Assembly: GCA_029204225.1 (NCBI GenBank)
Contig: CM055101.1
Span: 31,586,519-31,650,518 of the forward strand
Reading direction: 5' to 3'
Origin: Diphasiastrum complanatum
Lineage: Eukaryota > Streptophyta > Lycopodiopsida > Lycopodiales > Lycopodiaceae
DNA length: 64,000 nt
Position numbers and translations under genes: made by a program. Below the pieces are notes generated by a model that saw only the letters and a list, made by a program, of their open reading frames with translations, did no database searches and had not been told where the DNA came from. Shown here piece after piece: positions 1 through 11,389 of the stretch (position 1 is its first letter; each line of letters starts with the position of its first letter).

Positions 1-1102
1 TTGGTACTGATCCTGCATCCTGGAGGGAAATTAGCGTACATGTACATATTGAGATCTGTAACATTGTTTTTCCCAGATTGCATTCAAAGAGCAAACTGGA
101 TTTTATGAAAGTTGAAATAATCACCTCAGAAACCGGCCTACAGCATCAAAATTATATTCAAGATAGCAACATAGAACACAAATGTTTCAAAGGTGAAGAT
201 CATTATGCACTGACAATGCAAGTATCCACATTTCTCCTGATTCAGTAATAACCTGTGAAAGAGGCCAATATTCAGCTTCTTTTTGCTGAGAATGATGTTG
301 CCTGACAGCAATCATTTGCATTTGTAACTTGTGATATTCAGAGCCAAAGTGATTCAGCATGGCCTTTAAGCGTCCGTTCTCTTCGACCACTCGGCTCAGA
401 TCTCCTTTGGCCACCAGTAACTGCACAAATTGCTATCTGCTTAACCCTTAAATATACGTCATCTATTCGTAAATCGATTTCAATAGGGTGGATGCCTGAT
501 TACAAACCTCGTTCTGGAGCCGGATCATGTGCATGACTTTGGCGTGTTTGGGTGAGGATGAAGGTGATCCGTCCTCTACAGTTGACCTGTCAATTGCACT
601 GTGCACATGCCGACTCTGCAATTCAGCCGCTTAAATTTTCCATCAGATAGAACATCAAAGTTTTTGCTAATTTCACCTTCGAGCAGCAAACAATGTAGTG
701 AGCTTCGTGATAATTAACTATTGCAGATCGAAGGTGTTGCAAGAGCGTGTAACGTACCAAGAGCCACTGATCCTTGAACCTGCTGCTTGTATTGCAGTTG
801 TATAGGGCGATCTGATTTGACCTGCCACTAATTAGTCTCGTTGAATCATATCTCAGTCGTTCTCCAGTAGACTTATTGGGATGTTTTTCCTGAAAGGTAG
901 TGAATACTTCTCCAGGCTTACAAATTGCTGAACCATCCTTACTTTTTTCTTTAATATCTTTCGAATGCCGACTATTCTCGTCTTTCTCACTCATCCCGTG
1001 CCGCACAGGGTACTGATCCAATCCTCCATCCTGCTCTTCGACGTTTTCCTCAAGCTTTACGGAAAGATCGATATCAGGCACCCTATCGAATCGTCCTTCC
1101 AT
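1..1102 (-). CDS. WRKY transcription factor (group II, IIa/IIb-like), 5' exons; truncated by window edge
   Basis: Seen: three exons join in phase 0 on the minus strand, 1102-758 (115 aa), 615-508 (36 aa) and 420-253 (56 aa), with donors GT at 757, 507 and 252 and acceptors ending at 616 and 421. A fourth exon may start at position 19. Exon 1 opens with MEGRFDRVPDIDLSVKLEE, an acidic N-terminus with the DLSxKLEE-type block found in WRKY proteins. Exons 2 and 3 together form a leucine-zipper-like coiled coil (MIRLQNE joined to LLVAKGDLSRVVEENGRLK, then HKLQMQM), typical of group IIa/IIb WRKY factors, which dimerise through it. The WRKYGQK DNA-binding domain would be encoded left of position 1 and is not visible. 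Family role: nuclear regulators binding W-boxes in stress and defence responses. No internal stops, so the visible part looks functional. The exon 1 donor is the least certain junction. Confidence 0.8.
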
Positions 1103-1267
1103 TCGACTAATCTGCTTCTAGATTGTAATCACGGCAATGCTACTTCTGACAAATCAACTCCCTCCATGCAGCGCGCACTACAAACACAAGTGTAAACACC
1201 ATTCACAAAAGAACCACGCTAAAATTTGAAAGCCTACCGAACCACAGACACATCATCATTGATGGTC

Positions 1268-1355
1268 TTGACTCTTAGATGTGATGATGAACCTGCACTG
1301 GTCAGCGAAGCCACGACATGTATTATATATATACATATATATATATATACACACA

Positions 1356-1391
<36 letters not shown>

Positions 1392-1463
1392 TAGCTAGAT
1401 TCTTGAAGAGTTGGAAGCAGAGTCAAGACGATTGAAGAAGAAAATCTTAGTTGACTTGTTGAC
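1268..1463. promoter_or_regulatory. W-box cluster upstream of the WRKY gene
   Basis: Within about 360 bp upstream of the WRKY start codon lie TTGACT at 1268-1273 and 1451-1456 on the plus strand, TTGACT on the minus strand (AGTCAA, 1421-1426), and a TTGAC core followed by G at 1459-1463. TTGAC[C/T] is the known WRKY binding site, and many WRKY promoters are W-box rich because of auto- and cross-regulation. That these sites act here is inference. Confidence 0.5.
1321..1388. repeat. Compound microsatellite (AT)n(AC)n(GA)n
   Basis: An AT-rich run, a short AC run and a GA run (about 1361-1388) follow one another in the WRKY upstream region, between the first and second W-boxes. Confidence 0.9.
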
Positions 1464-1661
1464 GAAGAGTCGAGATTACCAGATTGTACAAGTGGAAGAT
1501 AGCAAAGCTTAAAGCCAGATTAACCCAATCCGCAGCAGCTGATCTATAATTAACCATACATCATGAATTGCATCCAATACATATATTTCCAATACCACCA
1601 TTTTTTCAGCAGCATCTTCCTTGCACTAGCGCAATCTCCCACTGCGCTACTGCAGCCCTAG

Positions 1662-2006
1662 CTACCACTGCCCCCGGAGCCCATAGCCCCTCCTCCAATT
1701 CAGGCCATTGCGTCAACGCCGTGGTCGATGCAGGAGCTGGTTGCGGATCCGATTGCTATGGAGGTCTTGGAAGTGGTCCTCTCCCTCGCAGCAGCAGCAG
1801 CATCATCATCATCATCATCATATTACCACCACCAACCGCGACCTCCTCAGTCCTCCTCCCCGCCATCACCGCCGTCTCTCTCTCTTTCTCTCTCTTGCTT
1901 TCTCTTTCTCTTTCTCTTTCTCTTTCTCTCTCTTTTTTGGCTTTCGTTTTCATACGTCAACGTGCATGGGCTAGTGTTGTCGATCCGACGACGCGCTGTT
2001 ACTTAG
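1662..2006 (+). other. GC-rich open frame with low-complexity tracts, possible orphan 5' exon
   Basis: After a TAG at 1659-1661 a frame stays open to 2006. It contains EPIAPPPIQAIASTPW and MQELVADPIAMEVLEVV (ATG at 1728), then Ala, Ser and Tyr/His runs from a GCA/TCA repeat, then Pro/Ser-rich sequence and an artificial SLSLSL/FLFLF tail from a pyrimidine tract. GC content is clearly above the flanks, as in many plant first exons. The MQELVADPIAMEVLEVVLSL stretch looks protein-like, but I do not recognise it, no convincing splice donor follows, and the rest is microsatellite translation. It could equally be promoter-proximal low-complexity DNA. Confidence 0.2.
1797..1934. repeat. (CAG)n/(CAT)n and (TCTTTC)n low-complexity tracts
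   Basis: A short CAG run then CAT run (about 1788-1825), followed after 40 bp by a long pyrimidine tract of CTCTCT and CTTTCT units (about 1872-1934). These tracts create the homopolymer reading frames in all three frames of this region. Confidence 0.85.
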
Positions 2007-2044
2007 CTCTATATCGAATGGACAAATGGGGGAAACCTCTTTGA

Positions 2045-5000
2045 GGTTTCTCTCCATTTTCCTGCATTTTTTTTAAGGTTGTTCATTTTTTAAAGTTTTT
2101 GCCTTCTAAAACCTGCATGTCAAATTTTCTGCCCACAAAATACTAGATATTTAGGTTAAAAATTTATTTTAATCTACCTACACAAATTTCTTCGCATTTA
2201 AAAAAAGTTGTCGATGTTTTAAATGCCAAGTTCCTGCAAGTTTTTTATGAAATCGATTTTTGGAAAACAATGTTGGTTCCATTCCTATACTTTGCCGGCT
2301 TTTCTGAACAGAATGTCATGGCCTCGACTTCTATGACTTTGCTCCTTGTGTGCATGCAAATATTTCATAAATCGAAGGTTCAGATTAAGTTTGAAACCAA
2401 AATCAATGGTTCACGTTGAGTCTAGAACCGTGTGGGCATAATACAATTTAATCTAGTGTGTTTGTGTGAGCGCTCCAAGAATTTACAAATACTTAACTTC
2501 ACTTCAGGTATGGAATCTTAAAAATACATACAAATACTAGATGGAATGCTAAAAATACATATAAATCTTCATGGATGGAGTCCTTAAAATAACTGCCCTC
2601 ACAGATGGAATCATTCACAAAATCTTAAAAATCATGTCCATAACTTTTTCAAATTTTAGTAACACAATACATGCGATAATCGTTGGTCCAAAGTAAAGAC
2701 ATAATGGTCATCTTCTCATCTCGCTGCTACCACAATATTGAGACGAGAAAATATGTCCGTATTATGGCTGGAGCTGCAAGACGAAAAGGTGAGCCATTAT
2801 ATCCTTAATGTGGGCTAACAAACAACCATTATCTAGTCCATAATAAACAAAGATTAAAAGAACATTTTCAACACTCCTTTTGAATTATGTTGTATGCCCT
2901 CAAACAAGAGGCTAGGGCACATAGACTATATGCTAACCCCTATCACCGATTGCCACATGTCAATAGTTACAACACACTATATGCCACCGAATATATCGTG
3001 TGTAAAAAGAAAAGAGTAAAACGTGTCTTCAAGTCAAGGAAGAGTCCTTTCGTTTGGTCCTTCCGCCAAAGGAAGGGCTTCTAGGGCCTCAACCTACCAC
3101 CACCCATAGATGTAGCCACTTTTTGGCAAAATGGCCTTGAAAGGGGAAACACACACACACACATACCCTTCTTCCAAATATAAAAAGTTTAATAATAAGT
3201 TGGTTACCATGCACCATTTTTCCACATGCCACATTGTTGTCACTCACCACCATGACCATTAGAGACCTAAAGATCCATGCATGCTACAAGTGTAGCCTAC
3301 CCAATGTCAAACTAACTATAAACAACCTCTTAAACAACATCAAAAAGTGAACCTTGCTATCACATTGTGAAATCACAAATATTTTGCATCTTCACTTGGA
3401 AACCTCCATGTGCCATATTAGGTTTGTGGAGTCCTTGGGGGGAACCAACTCAACCTAATAGGCTCTATTCCATGTAACATTTTGTCACATACCCTTAGAT
3501 AGAGGGTCAACCTTATAATTAGATTGCTTACATAGTCCCTTTTAAATTATTTTATTTTCAACGCTAGTTGATAGCATCATATTTCAACATATAGATTCTA
3601 AATCCACATATAGGCCTTTCCAAGAATGGAGCTTGTATATCGTTAATTGCGTGGCAATCGAAGCTCGAGCCTGTGCTTTGGTGGACACTAATCATTCTTA
3701 TCCTAGTTGCCTGTTGCAAAGGATATCCAAAGTATCAAATTTCCATAGCAATGGACCTGCATTAGATGTTGAGTTTTGGACCACACTACTAACCACTCTT
3801 ATCCAATGTAGCTACTATGGGAGATTTCCTTTTGGATTGTGCCATATGCCCTAGGTATAGGTTTGTCAGCCCCATAAACATTGACTTTATTGTAGAACTT
3901 AGTTCAACTTTATTTTTAAACTTTGTCTTCTACACTAGGTCTCTTGTAGGAGTATGAGTTCTTAGGCTAGTTCTTATTCTAAATATAAAGCAAAGAACTT
4001 ATTCCCTTACCCTCATGCCTTCTAGAAGTCTTTGGACTTTGAAGGTGATTACTTTGACTTGTCTCTCTCTCAATTTATAGGACAACTATCAAATGTCAAA
4101 GCAAACTCTTGGGCTTGCATGCGCTCTTGGGAACCTAATTAACAAGCATGTACATATCAAACAATGGGTTTGATCCATAAGCCAACTTGAACTAATTGTT
4201 GAAGCCTATTGTAGCCCTCAATCTCATGGATAACACAATGCAACAAAGTGCTCACAATGTCATATAAGGTGAGGAGGGCTAGGACTTCAAACATATAACT
4301 CCTTTGACAACTGCCTTAGGACCATTATAACATTTAGCTCCACCATATGTTATGCAAACATTTGTACCCCAAGGAAATTGGATCAAAATTCTATTGTGCT
4401 CCAAGAGTCATTTGCCTCTTTTTTGTTTGAATGTTAGACAAGATGTAGCTTGCTTAAATCAAATTATTGCTTCTAATTGTTCTACTTAGCAAAAGGAATC
4501 CACATGCCCTCCTTTTTCTAAGGTTGTGGATGGGGACTTAGCCAACATCACTTTGAATTAGGAATTGTAGTTATCACACGAACATTTTAATATATGTTAG
4601 TCTATACCATCCAAATCACCATGAGCTCATCTAAAAAGTATTATTAAATTTATAAAGTCAACTTCAAGATATCGTGATTGAAGCTTTCTTGAATGAGGTT
4701 ATAACATGTATAATACTAGCAAAATGCTAGTGGCTTTCACTTGACCTTCTAAAATACATCGTCTACTCATGTTTGTAAAAGATTTTCTAGACATAGAGAT
4801 TATACATATACATTAATATCTATTACACTAATTTATATTTTCATGTAAAAGTTGATCATGGAAGCATTTTGTACATAAATCAGCATGTTTCAATCCAAAG
4901 TTATTTGCGTAAAGAACTATTAAAGCATAAAATTCTCAAAGTTACTTATTGATTTTAGAAAACCAAGTTTTGAGATTTACACAAGCAATCAAATCTTATT

Positions 5001-5752
5001 TGCTATGCCAACATCTTGAAGTTGGACAAGCATTTAGTAAATGCAATGACTCTTTCACTTGTGAACATTGAGGCATATATGATGTATGAACAAGGCTCCT
5101 TAAGCAATCTCCATTTCATAGGATCACCACCATGTTCAATAAACCAGTAGAAAGACGCCTTTTCTATGAATTCAATATTCTATTATTTTCTGCAAGGAAA
5201 ATGTTCTACTTGCTTGGCATATTTTATCTCGGTGAATGAGACATATTTTCACATTATCATATTCATTATTGTATGTTTGAATATATTCATATTTTGTTAG
5301 TTGACAAAAGTCTCTTTGCATGTGTTTGTAAAGTAGTAAGTCGTAGTTTATCCTATTGACACTGGTCACTTTGTCACTTTAGTTAGAAACCATATTAAGT
5401 GCCACATAAGGCCACAATAATTTTAGAGTTTGGAAGTGTTGTCACGTAATGGAGGCCTCAATACCATGCAGTGAAAACCCCTTTCTAATTAGCTTTTATA
5501 AGAGTTTTTTTGTTTGTTTCATTCTAGTAGTCTTGCCTTTGGGTTCTTTGAGAAGCATCAAGCTATATTCTTCTTATGCAAGCAATAGTGGATTGTCTTT
5601 TATTGCTAGGAGGTTTGATAAGCTCTAAGATAGATCCTTTCCATGGCATCAGAGCCTTGGTAGAGAGTGGCTAACAATGGTGAGATTTAGGAAAAAAACA
5701 TGAGGAGACTAGTGATTGGAGAAAGAACTATCGAATAAGTTGAAAATTCATC
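2045..5752. other. AT-rich intergenic DNA, no gene seen
   Basis: Only short chance reading frames are present. A short (AC)n tract lies at about 3148-3165. No LTR, tRNA-like or coding motif was recognised. Confidence 0.6.
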
Positions 5753-5815
5753 TTATAATGGCAATAGTTGGTAAGAATCTAATTGAAATTCTTCCAAAAT
5801 AAGGCTTTTCAGCAG

Positions 5816-5816
<1 letters not shown>

Positions 5817-5858
<42 letters not shown>
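5817..5858. repeat. (TG)n microsatellite inside a gypsy RT remnant
   Basis: About 21 TG units interrupt the reverse-transcriptase frame of the gypsy fragment just after its ILIYSKTLKEH block, giving a His-Thr run in translation. Confidence 0.95.
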
Positions 5859-5859
<1 letters not shown>

Positions 5860-6190
5860 ATATAAATATTTTTACATGCTCCTTTAGTGTTTTACTATAG
5901 ATGAGAATGTCATCTAGAAATATCACGACAAATCTTTCCAAGAAAGGATGAAACAAGGCATTCATCATTTGTTGGAAAGTAGTCGTAGCATTTGTCAAGC
6001 CAAAAGGTAAGACTAGGAACTTGTAATGATTAGACCGTGTCCTAAAACCGGTTTTAGATGCATCATCTGGATGAATCCGTATTTGATGTTATAAAATCAC
6101 TCATATCCTAGAATAAGATCAAGACGATCTAGATTCATGACATCACTCGCCTTAACCCTGTTATCTAATTTGAAATAATCACCTTAAGAT
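5860..6190 (-). mobile_element. Ty3/gypsy reverse transcriptase fragment (degenerate)
   Basis: Reading the minus strand from about 6190 leftward gives DYFKLDNRVKASDV, then LDLILGYE, then IHPDDASKTGFRTR, HYKFLVLPFGLTNAT, TFQQMMNALFHPFLERF and VVIFLDDILIYSKTLKEH. These match in order the conserved blocks of gypsy RT (DLRSGYHQI, FRTRYGHYEF, MPFGLTNAP, the YVDD-like catalytic FLDD box). A frameshift and a stop lie before IHPDD. No LTR, RNase H or integrase adjoins, so this is an isolated dead fragment. Family identity is secure; the exact right edge is not. Confidence 0.85.
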
Positions 6191-6670
6191 TTTCAATAAG
6201 GATATTGGATATATTTGAGAATCTAGAAGGATTCAATGTCAACAAGCAGTACAAATTGTCTGCTCAATATAGGGGACCATATAAAATACTCTTATTCATT
6301 CTTATGGAAGATATCTCTTTGGGGTTCTACAACCATTTTTGCATTTTGGTGATGATAAAGTGTATTCTTGTATATAGAATGCTATTTTTCTTATATGTAT
6401 GAGTTACCACGCATGAGTATTGTCGTTGTACGGCCATTTATGGACAGGAGCATAAATTATCATACATAAGTGATTTTGACAAGTTCTTGTTGAGTTTACA
6501 TCTTTCATTCTACGTGTAGTAGATGATTGATTTTTACATTTGTCATGGTGCTAGATGTGCTCTCTTACTAAGCCAAAGATCAAAGGGCATAATTAGGTCT
6601 TTGTGATCTGATTTTCTTCCCAGCCTAGTCACGGGCTGCTAATGTGTCCCAATGAGTGATTCTAGCATTG
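6191..6670. other. No gene recognised
   Basis: AT-rich DNA with one weak frame (6205-6402) that does not resemble a known domain. Confidence 0.5.
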
Positions 6671-6679
6671 TGTTTTATA

Positions 6680-6960
6680 TCAATGATCTTGTAATTACTG
6701 ACAATGATGTGGAGTTTATTAGAGCCATTAAGAAAGATCTTTTTGGCAACTTTTGACATGAAAAATTAAGGTCTCATGTACTATTTGTGTGGAAGTAGAA
6801 ATTTGGCATAGCTTGTATTATAGTCACTCAAACAAAGTATGTCAATGAGATGTTAAAGAGATTCATGATGAGTGACTGTAAGACCATTTTCACAGCTGTT
6901 GAGACAGGAAACAACCTATCACATGAGATTCTCTATTTGCAACTCGATCATACTACTAGA
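6680..6960 (+). mobile_element. Ty1/copia reverse transcriptase 3' fragment (degenerate)
   Basis: Plus-strand translation gives INDLVITDNDVEFIRAIKKDL (the copia YVDDLIITG region), then, after a frameshift, a remnant equivalent to the FLGIEV block followed by TQTKYVNEMLKRFMMSDCKT and TAVETGNNLS, equivalent to the copia block 'YAKDLLKRFGMEDCKPVSTPM'. In-frame stops and at least one frameshift show it is dead. No flanking LTR was found. Confidence 0.75.
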
Positions 6961-7198
6961 GAAAATTATTTTCATGAAAATAAAATCAGAATTCTTCTAA
7001 GTACACTGATAATAAAAAATCGGTGATGTGGACTCTTAGGTGCCAGCAACGCAAGAAGGTTGTAGTAAGGATCCTTCCACTTAGATCAGCCTCGGAGGCG
7101 AGTCGAGGTAATCATCCCCAAGGATCAACTTTATTAAATCTAGAAGATGTTACATTCTTGAAGAAACTTAAAGTTTCTAACCATCAAAGCTTTTGTAT

Positions 7199-7400
7199 TT
7201 TTTCTTACGTTTTTCGGACTGCTACAATTTTGAACTAAGTTTCGCACAGTCTTCATATTTGAACTGTTTTTCGCACAGTTTGCACTTTTCGCATTTCCCA
7301 AAAAATCAACACGTGGACGAAATATGACTTGGAACATATTTCAAAGGACCTTCAGATTTTTCGCAAATTCTGGAAAATGCGACACTTCGTCTAAAATTAC
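7199..7400. repeat. TTCGCA-rich unclassified repeat, copy 1
   Basis: Repeated TTCGCA, TTCGCACAG and GCATTT words mark this patch. A block at about 7275-7310 aligns with about 25365-25400 (CGCACAGTTTGCACTTTTCG versus CGCACAATTTGCATTTCTCG), so the two are diverged copies of one repeat. On the minus strand both could encode a similar N-A-[KR]-x-A-N-C-A peptide. Confidence 0.5.
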
Positions 7401-8147
7401 TTAGAGCAAGTTTTCATTGACCTTCGCATTTTTCCCCGAAGGGCAGAAAACCGATCCACACCGAAAAGTCAACAAATGTGGTTCACATACGGTCTCAGTC
7501 AACGAATGTGGTTCACATATGAAGGAGATGAACCGCGGGCATCCAAAAGCTGTTAGGATTAAATCTACAGATGTTCTTCTAATCTTGTATCTTAAACTAA
7601 TCATCTCTCATGTTCTTCTATATATAAGATCAACAAGAGTGATGCAGGGTGATTTTGGGTTGATGAGTGTTAGTCATGCAGTAGCAGACACATATTGTCA
7701 CACAAATAGATATAGAAATAGCAGTAGCTAGTTCCTCGTAAGAGAGAGTACCTCTCTTGCACCGATGCACTGATCTGGAAAATAGGCGACGCTAAAAATT
7801 GTTGTTGTAAACTTATTTCTGAGAAATAGAGTTGTGATATTCCGCCTATGGTGTGTAATCTGTGAATGATTTTGATGCTTGCTTACAGTAGATATACTTC
7901 CGCCGTTATTAAACATTATCTATTGTTCATAAACTTAAATCAGTAGTGTCATGGAAGATGATTGATTGTAGTATGAAGAAATAGCTACAACTACATAGAT
8001 CTTACTTTAGTCACATCAAACTTCACTGGTGCTTAACCACAATTAAAGTATAATTCTCAAAATGTCAAAATATTCCCTTCCAATAGTTGGGCACACTCAA
8101 AAATTTGAATTAGGAATGACATTTAAGAAACAAAGCCTACGCCATCT
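7401..8147. other. No gene recognised
   Basis: Short overlapping frames on both strands (for example 7417-7731) show no recognisable domain and no codon-level signs of selection. Confidence 0.5.
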
Positions 8148-10078
8148 CTATCTCCAAGGTCGAGCGTCATCTCCAACTCTATTATTGTCATTGTGTTGTT
8201 TGTTACTATAATATGGTACTGATGACAAAGCTTTATCATCTTCATGTGGATTTGTCACTAGAACGCTCAGGACAAGAAATTCAAAGCAACCCAAATTGTC
8301 AACTTCTGATATGATCTGATACAGGGAGGAAAAGCGAGGAATCGGTAGTACGGGTTTCCAATTAGGATCTTCTCGATCTCTTGATGTTCTTGTACTCCTT
8401 GTCATGTCTTTTGTTGTCTTCATGCAGTACAAACATGGGTGTTTAGAGTTAGTGCCATGGGATACATTGAACATACTTTTTAATGTCTTCAGATCTCCTG
8501 CTAAATGCCATTCTATGTTGAAAGTGCCAATTCTAGGAATATTGAGTGGATCTCCATCCATGTGATTTTTTATGGTGGCAGGATATGACGTTCTATTAAA
8601 TATCCATGAGAGAATGTCATGGTCTCCTTTCACCACCTATAAGAGAAACAAAAACATGATTTAGAATAATATTAACACAAAGAGAATTTTCCAAATGGAA
8701 TCCATATTAGATTATCCCTATTGAATATGTGAAGGAACTACTACACCTGAAAGGCTGCCAACCACCAAATATCATTTTCTGATTGAACACTGAAGTTGAG
8801 GCCTTTTGAGTCTTGAATTTGAAAGTGCTCCATTCATGTCGTAAGACTGACTCTCTCCGTTTTTTGTCCTTTCATAATTTCAGACTCATCTAACTTGAGA
8901 ACAACTATCATTCTCATTTGTAATATCGTAAAAATTTATGATGAATGTTAGTAACTGATTAATGTCAATAAATTAATAGTTGGAAATGTTTATGCTAGAC
9001 ATTCTCCTTTCGAGCAATACACTTCATTGATATGAGATGGATTACCAACTATTGTCTGCATACCTTGGTTTAACATGTCTTTTTTTTTTTAAAGATGAAA
9101 TGGTCGTGAAATTGGAAACTTTTATTACTTACTGATGCAAATGCCTCCTTTATCATCTTAAACATTATTGCATATGCTTTTCTACTGATGCTAGAAAAAT
9201 CACATGCCCCCTGAACCAATGTAGTGTCCAATATTTTTCCAACTTCATTCATAATGTTATCAGTAACTAAAGCCTTAATCTTTTTCATTTTGTTATTGTT
9301 TAACATTGATTTCATAGATTTAGAAGTCAAAATAGAACCTAGTGAGTTTCCAATGGAAATCTCATCGACCAAATGGTCTTCAGCAACCAATGTTGATCTG
9401 CATTGCAAACATAATGTTCATAAAACTGTTAGTAGAGATTAGGACAATCATAGTATTCACAGCAACATAATAAACAAATCAATAAAAAGTTGAAATTAAT
9501 AAATAACAAAACTAGTGATTATGATTGAATCTAAAAGTTCAAGCAATATTAAACCAAATAAGCTATAACTTACTTGAAAGCACGGATTCGTCTTTTTCAA
9601 TAACCTCCTCTAAATGATAGATCACATATATCCTTGGTTACCAATCTTTTCCTCTTGTTGTTTCTGACCTTTTTGTTGAGCACATCCATATCTTTAACAA
9701 GAGACAAATATGAGATACGCATGGATTGAAATGCAGTTTTTATCTCATCATTACTAGTTGTAAAATGACGCATAGAATATTTCAACGTTTGGATCTCCTT
9801 TTTGAACATCTCATTATCTTCCAAACAAGTTTTCAACTTTGTAGATTTTTCTTCACATTCGTTTGATATTTTCCTTAATTCCTCTTCCAAATAATGTATT
9901 CTTTGCATTGGATGTGCATTCCCAAATTCTCACAGTAATCCAAAAGGCCATTTTTGCCATGACACATATAGATTATTAATTGACTCACCGAATGAAAATC
10001 CGGATGTTGCAATGAATATGGATCAATAGGATACAATGTTCCCAATGACCATAAATCTAGGGTTATACCAAAGAGCAA
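8148..10078 (-). pseudogene. Broken multi-exon gene or DNA-transposon coding unit, family not recognised
   Basis: Seen on the minus strand, 5' to 3': a frame 10078-9875 (LWSLGTLYPIDPY, YMCHGKNGLLDYCENLGMHI) that a one-base shift joins to 9908-9597, a Lys/Glu-rich coiled coil (HYLEEELRKISNECEEKSTK). A 265 bp exon follows at 9397-9133 with donor TCA|GTAAGT. Next comes a frame 8917-8747 (MRMIVVLKLDESEIMKGQK, one internal TGA at 8836-8834, SVQSENDIWWLAAFQ) ending at a GT donor, joined in phase 0 over a 110 bp intron to 8636-8148. That exon reads VVKGDHDILSWIFNRTSYP, IEWHLAGDLKTLKSMFNVSH and KHPCLYCMKTTKD. Conserved splice phase argues this was once a real gene; the frameshift and TGA argue it is now dead. 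The acidic GDLK with a following CxxC resembles zinc-ribbon insertions of some DDE transposases, but that is speculation. Confidence 0.5.
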
Positions 10079-10417
10079 TGGGAAAGTCCTTGGACTTTCG
10101 CCAACCTAAATAACTTTTGGTCCAAACTAACAATGCACCAAAAAGGTGTCTTGGCCTTAGCCATTGTTCGAAATAAGCTAATTACATTCATATAGTAATA
10201 GGATGTTTGTATATATATGTTTTAGAATGCCTAAAGACATTCGAAAATAAAGGCATGACTCTTGAACAAGTCAATGCAAAGAATGAAGCCCAAGAAAAGG
10301 CAATTTTTCACAGAAAACCAGCCACCAAGAAAAGGCAGCGAAGAATGTGAGCAGACTGTTTGCAAGCTGTTGCACTTTTAGTGTTCAAAACTGTTTACTA
10401 TACTTGGATCATTCATC

Positions 10418-10565
10418 ATGGAAGGAGCGTCTTAAAAAATCTGCTTGATCAACAAGTTCAACGGTGATGACTTCCACATGTGGAAGTTCAAGATGAAGAT
10501 GATACTCACAAAAAAAGAACTCTGGAGATATGTGGAGGTTTATGATCCCACATTATCCAAATTAA
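10418..10565 (+). mobile_element. Ty1/copia gag N-terminal fragment
   Basis: From ATG at 10418 the frame reads MEGAS, a TAA stop, then KICLINKFNGDDFHMWKFKM and KMILTKKELWRYVEV. This matches the typical copia gag start (LxKFNGxDFHxWKFKMxxxL...LWxxV). It ends abruptly at the LTR-like block at 10567. Confidence 0.7.
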
Positions 10566-10566
10566 A

Positions 10567-11030
10567 TGTTTTATATTGTAAATTTTTCAATTTTTGTACA
10601 TGAAAATATGCTATAGTGCCTAAATTCATGTAAAGGCCTATTTGCATCTTGTAAATACATTGTAATTAATAACGCATGACGTTTTGCACGACGTTCTAGA
10701 GCGACACATTAGCTGATCCCAACCGACACTTTAACGGTTAGTGATCGACGCTTAGGCCGGTGTTCGTTCCTATAAGGGCGAAACTCAGAGCCATTGTACA
10801 CACGTAGAGATTCAGCTATCAATAGAGAGAAGAGAGCCAACCTTCATAGCTTGTGCATTCATTTTCTCTATTATCTATTACAGTTACACTTCTTATCAAC
10901 TAAGCAAACACACTCTGAGATATTCTGTAGCCGATTTTGATAGACATATGTTTGTGGTATTCACTCACTTGTACTGAATTCCAGATTCTCTAACTTGGAT
11001 TTACAAGTCACATCTAGGAGCAACAGTTCT
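10567..11030 (+). mobile_element. Solo LTR-like block (copia-type), 3' end uncertain
   Basis: Starts TGTTTTATATTG and contains a TATA-like CCTATAAGGG at about 10770, followed by CAATAGAGAGAAGAGAG-type leader sequence, which is the usual U3-TATA-R layout of a plant LTR. No second copy was found in the window, and neither the exact 3' end nor a target duplication could be fixed. Confidence 0.4.
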
Positions 11031-11389
11031 AACTGATGTGTGCAGGAAATTAGCCAAAGCCTAAAGCATAATTCTAAATAGAATTTCTTTTAATTCTGAA
11101 TGAGCTATGTGTTCAGATAAAGAACTTAATTGACATTCTACTTTGTTGCTTTCTGTGATAAGAACTAATTCTCTGTGCTTGTTAAGAGAAATCAAAAGCC
11201 AAACAGATTCTGTTGTGAAGGATCTTTTTGCTTGTTGTTGTCAGATTAATTTACTTACTGTTGTCCTAAGAGCCTGGAAGATAACGTACCCTTCTATTCC
11301 TTCAGACCTTGACCAAATCGTTTCATCATTGGTATTTCTAGACGCCAATTACTCAATATTTGTGCATTCACCATCTATTCATGTTTCAT

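Noticed and set aside
1568-2044. 158-codon frame with Ile, Ser and Leu runs and its minus-strand counterpart
   Set aside because: Created by CAT and CTCTTT repeats; only the 1728 frame has any protein-like part and that is listed at low confidence.
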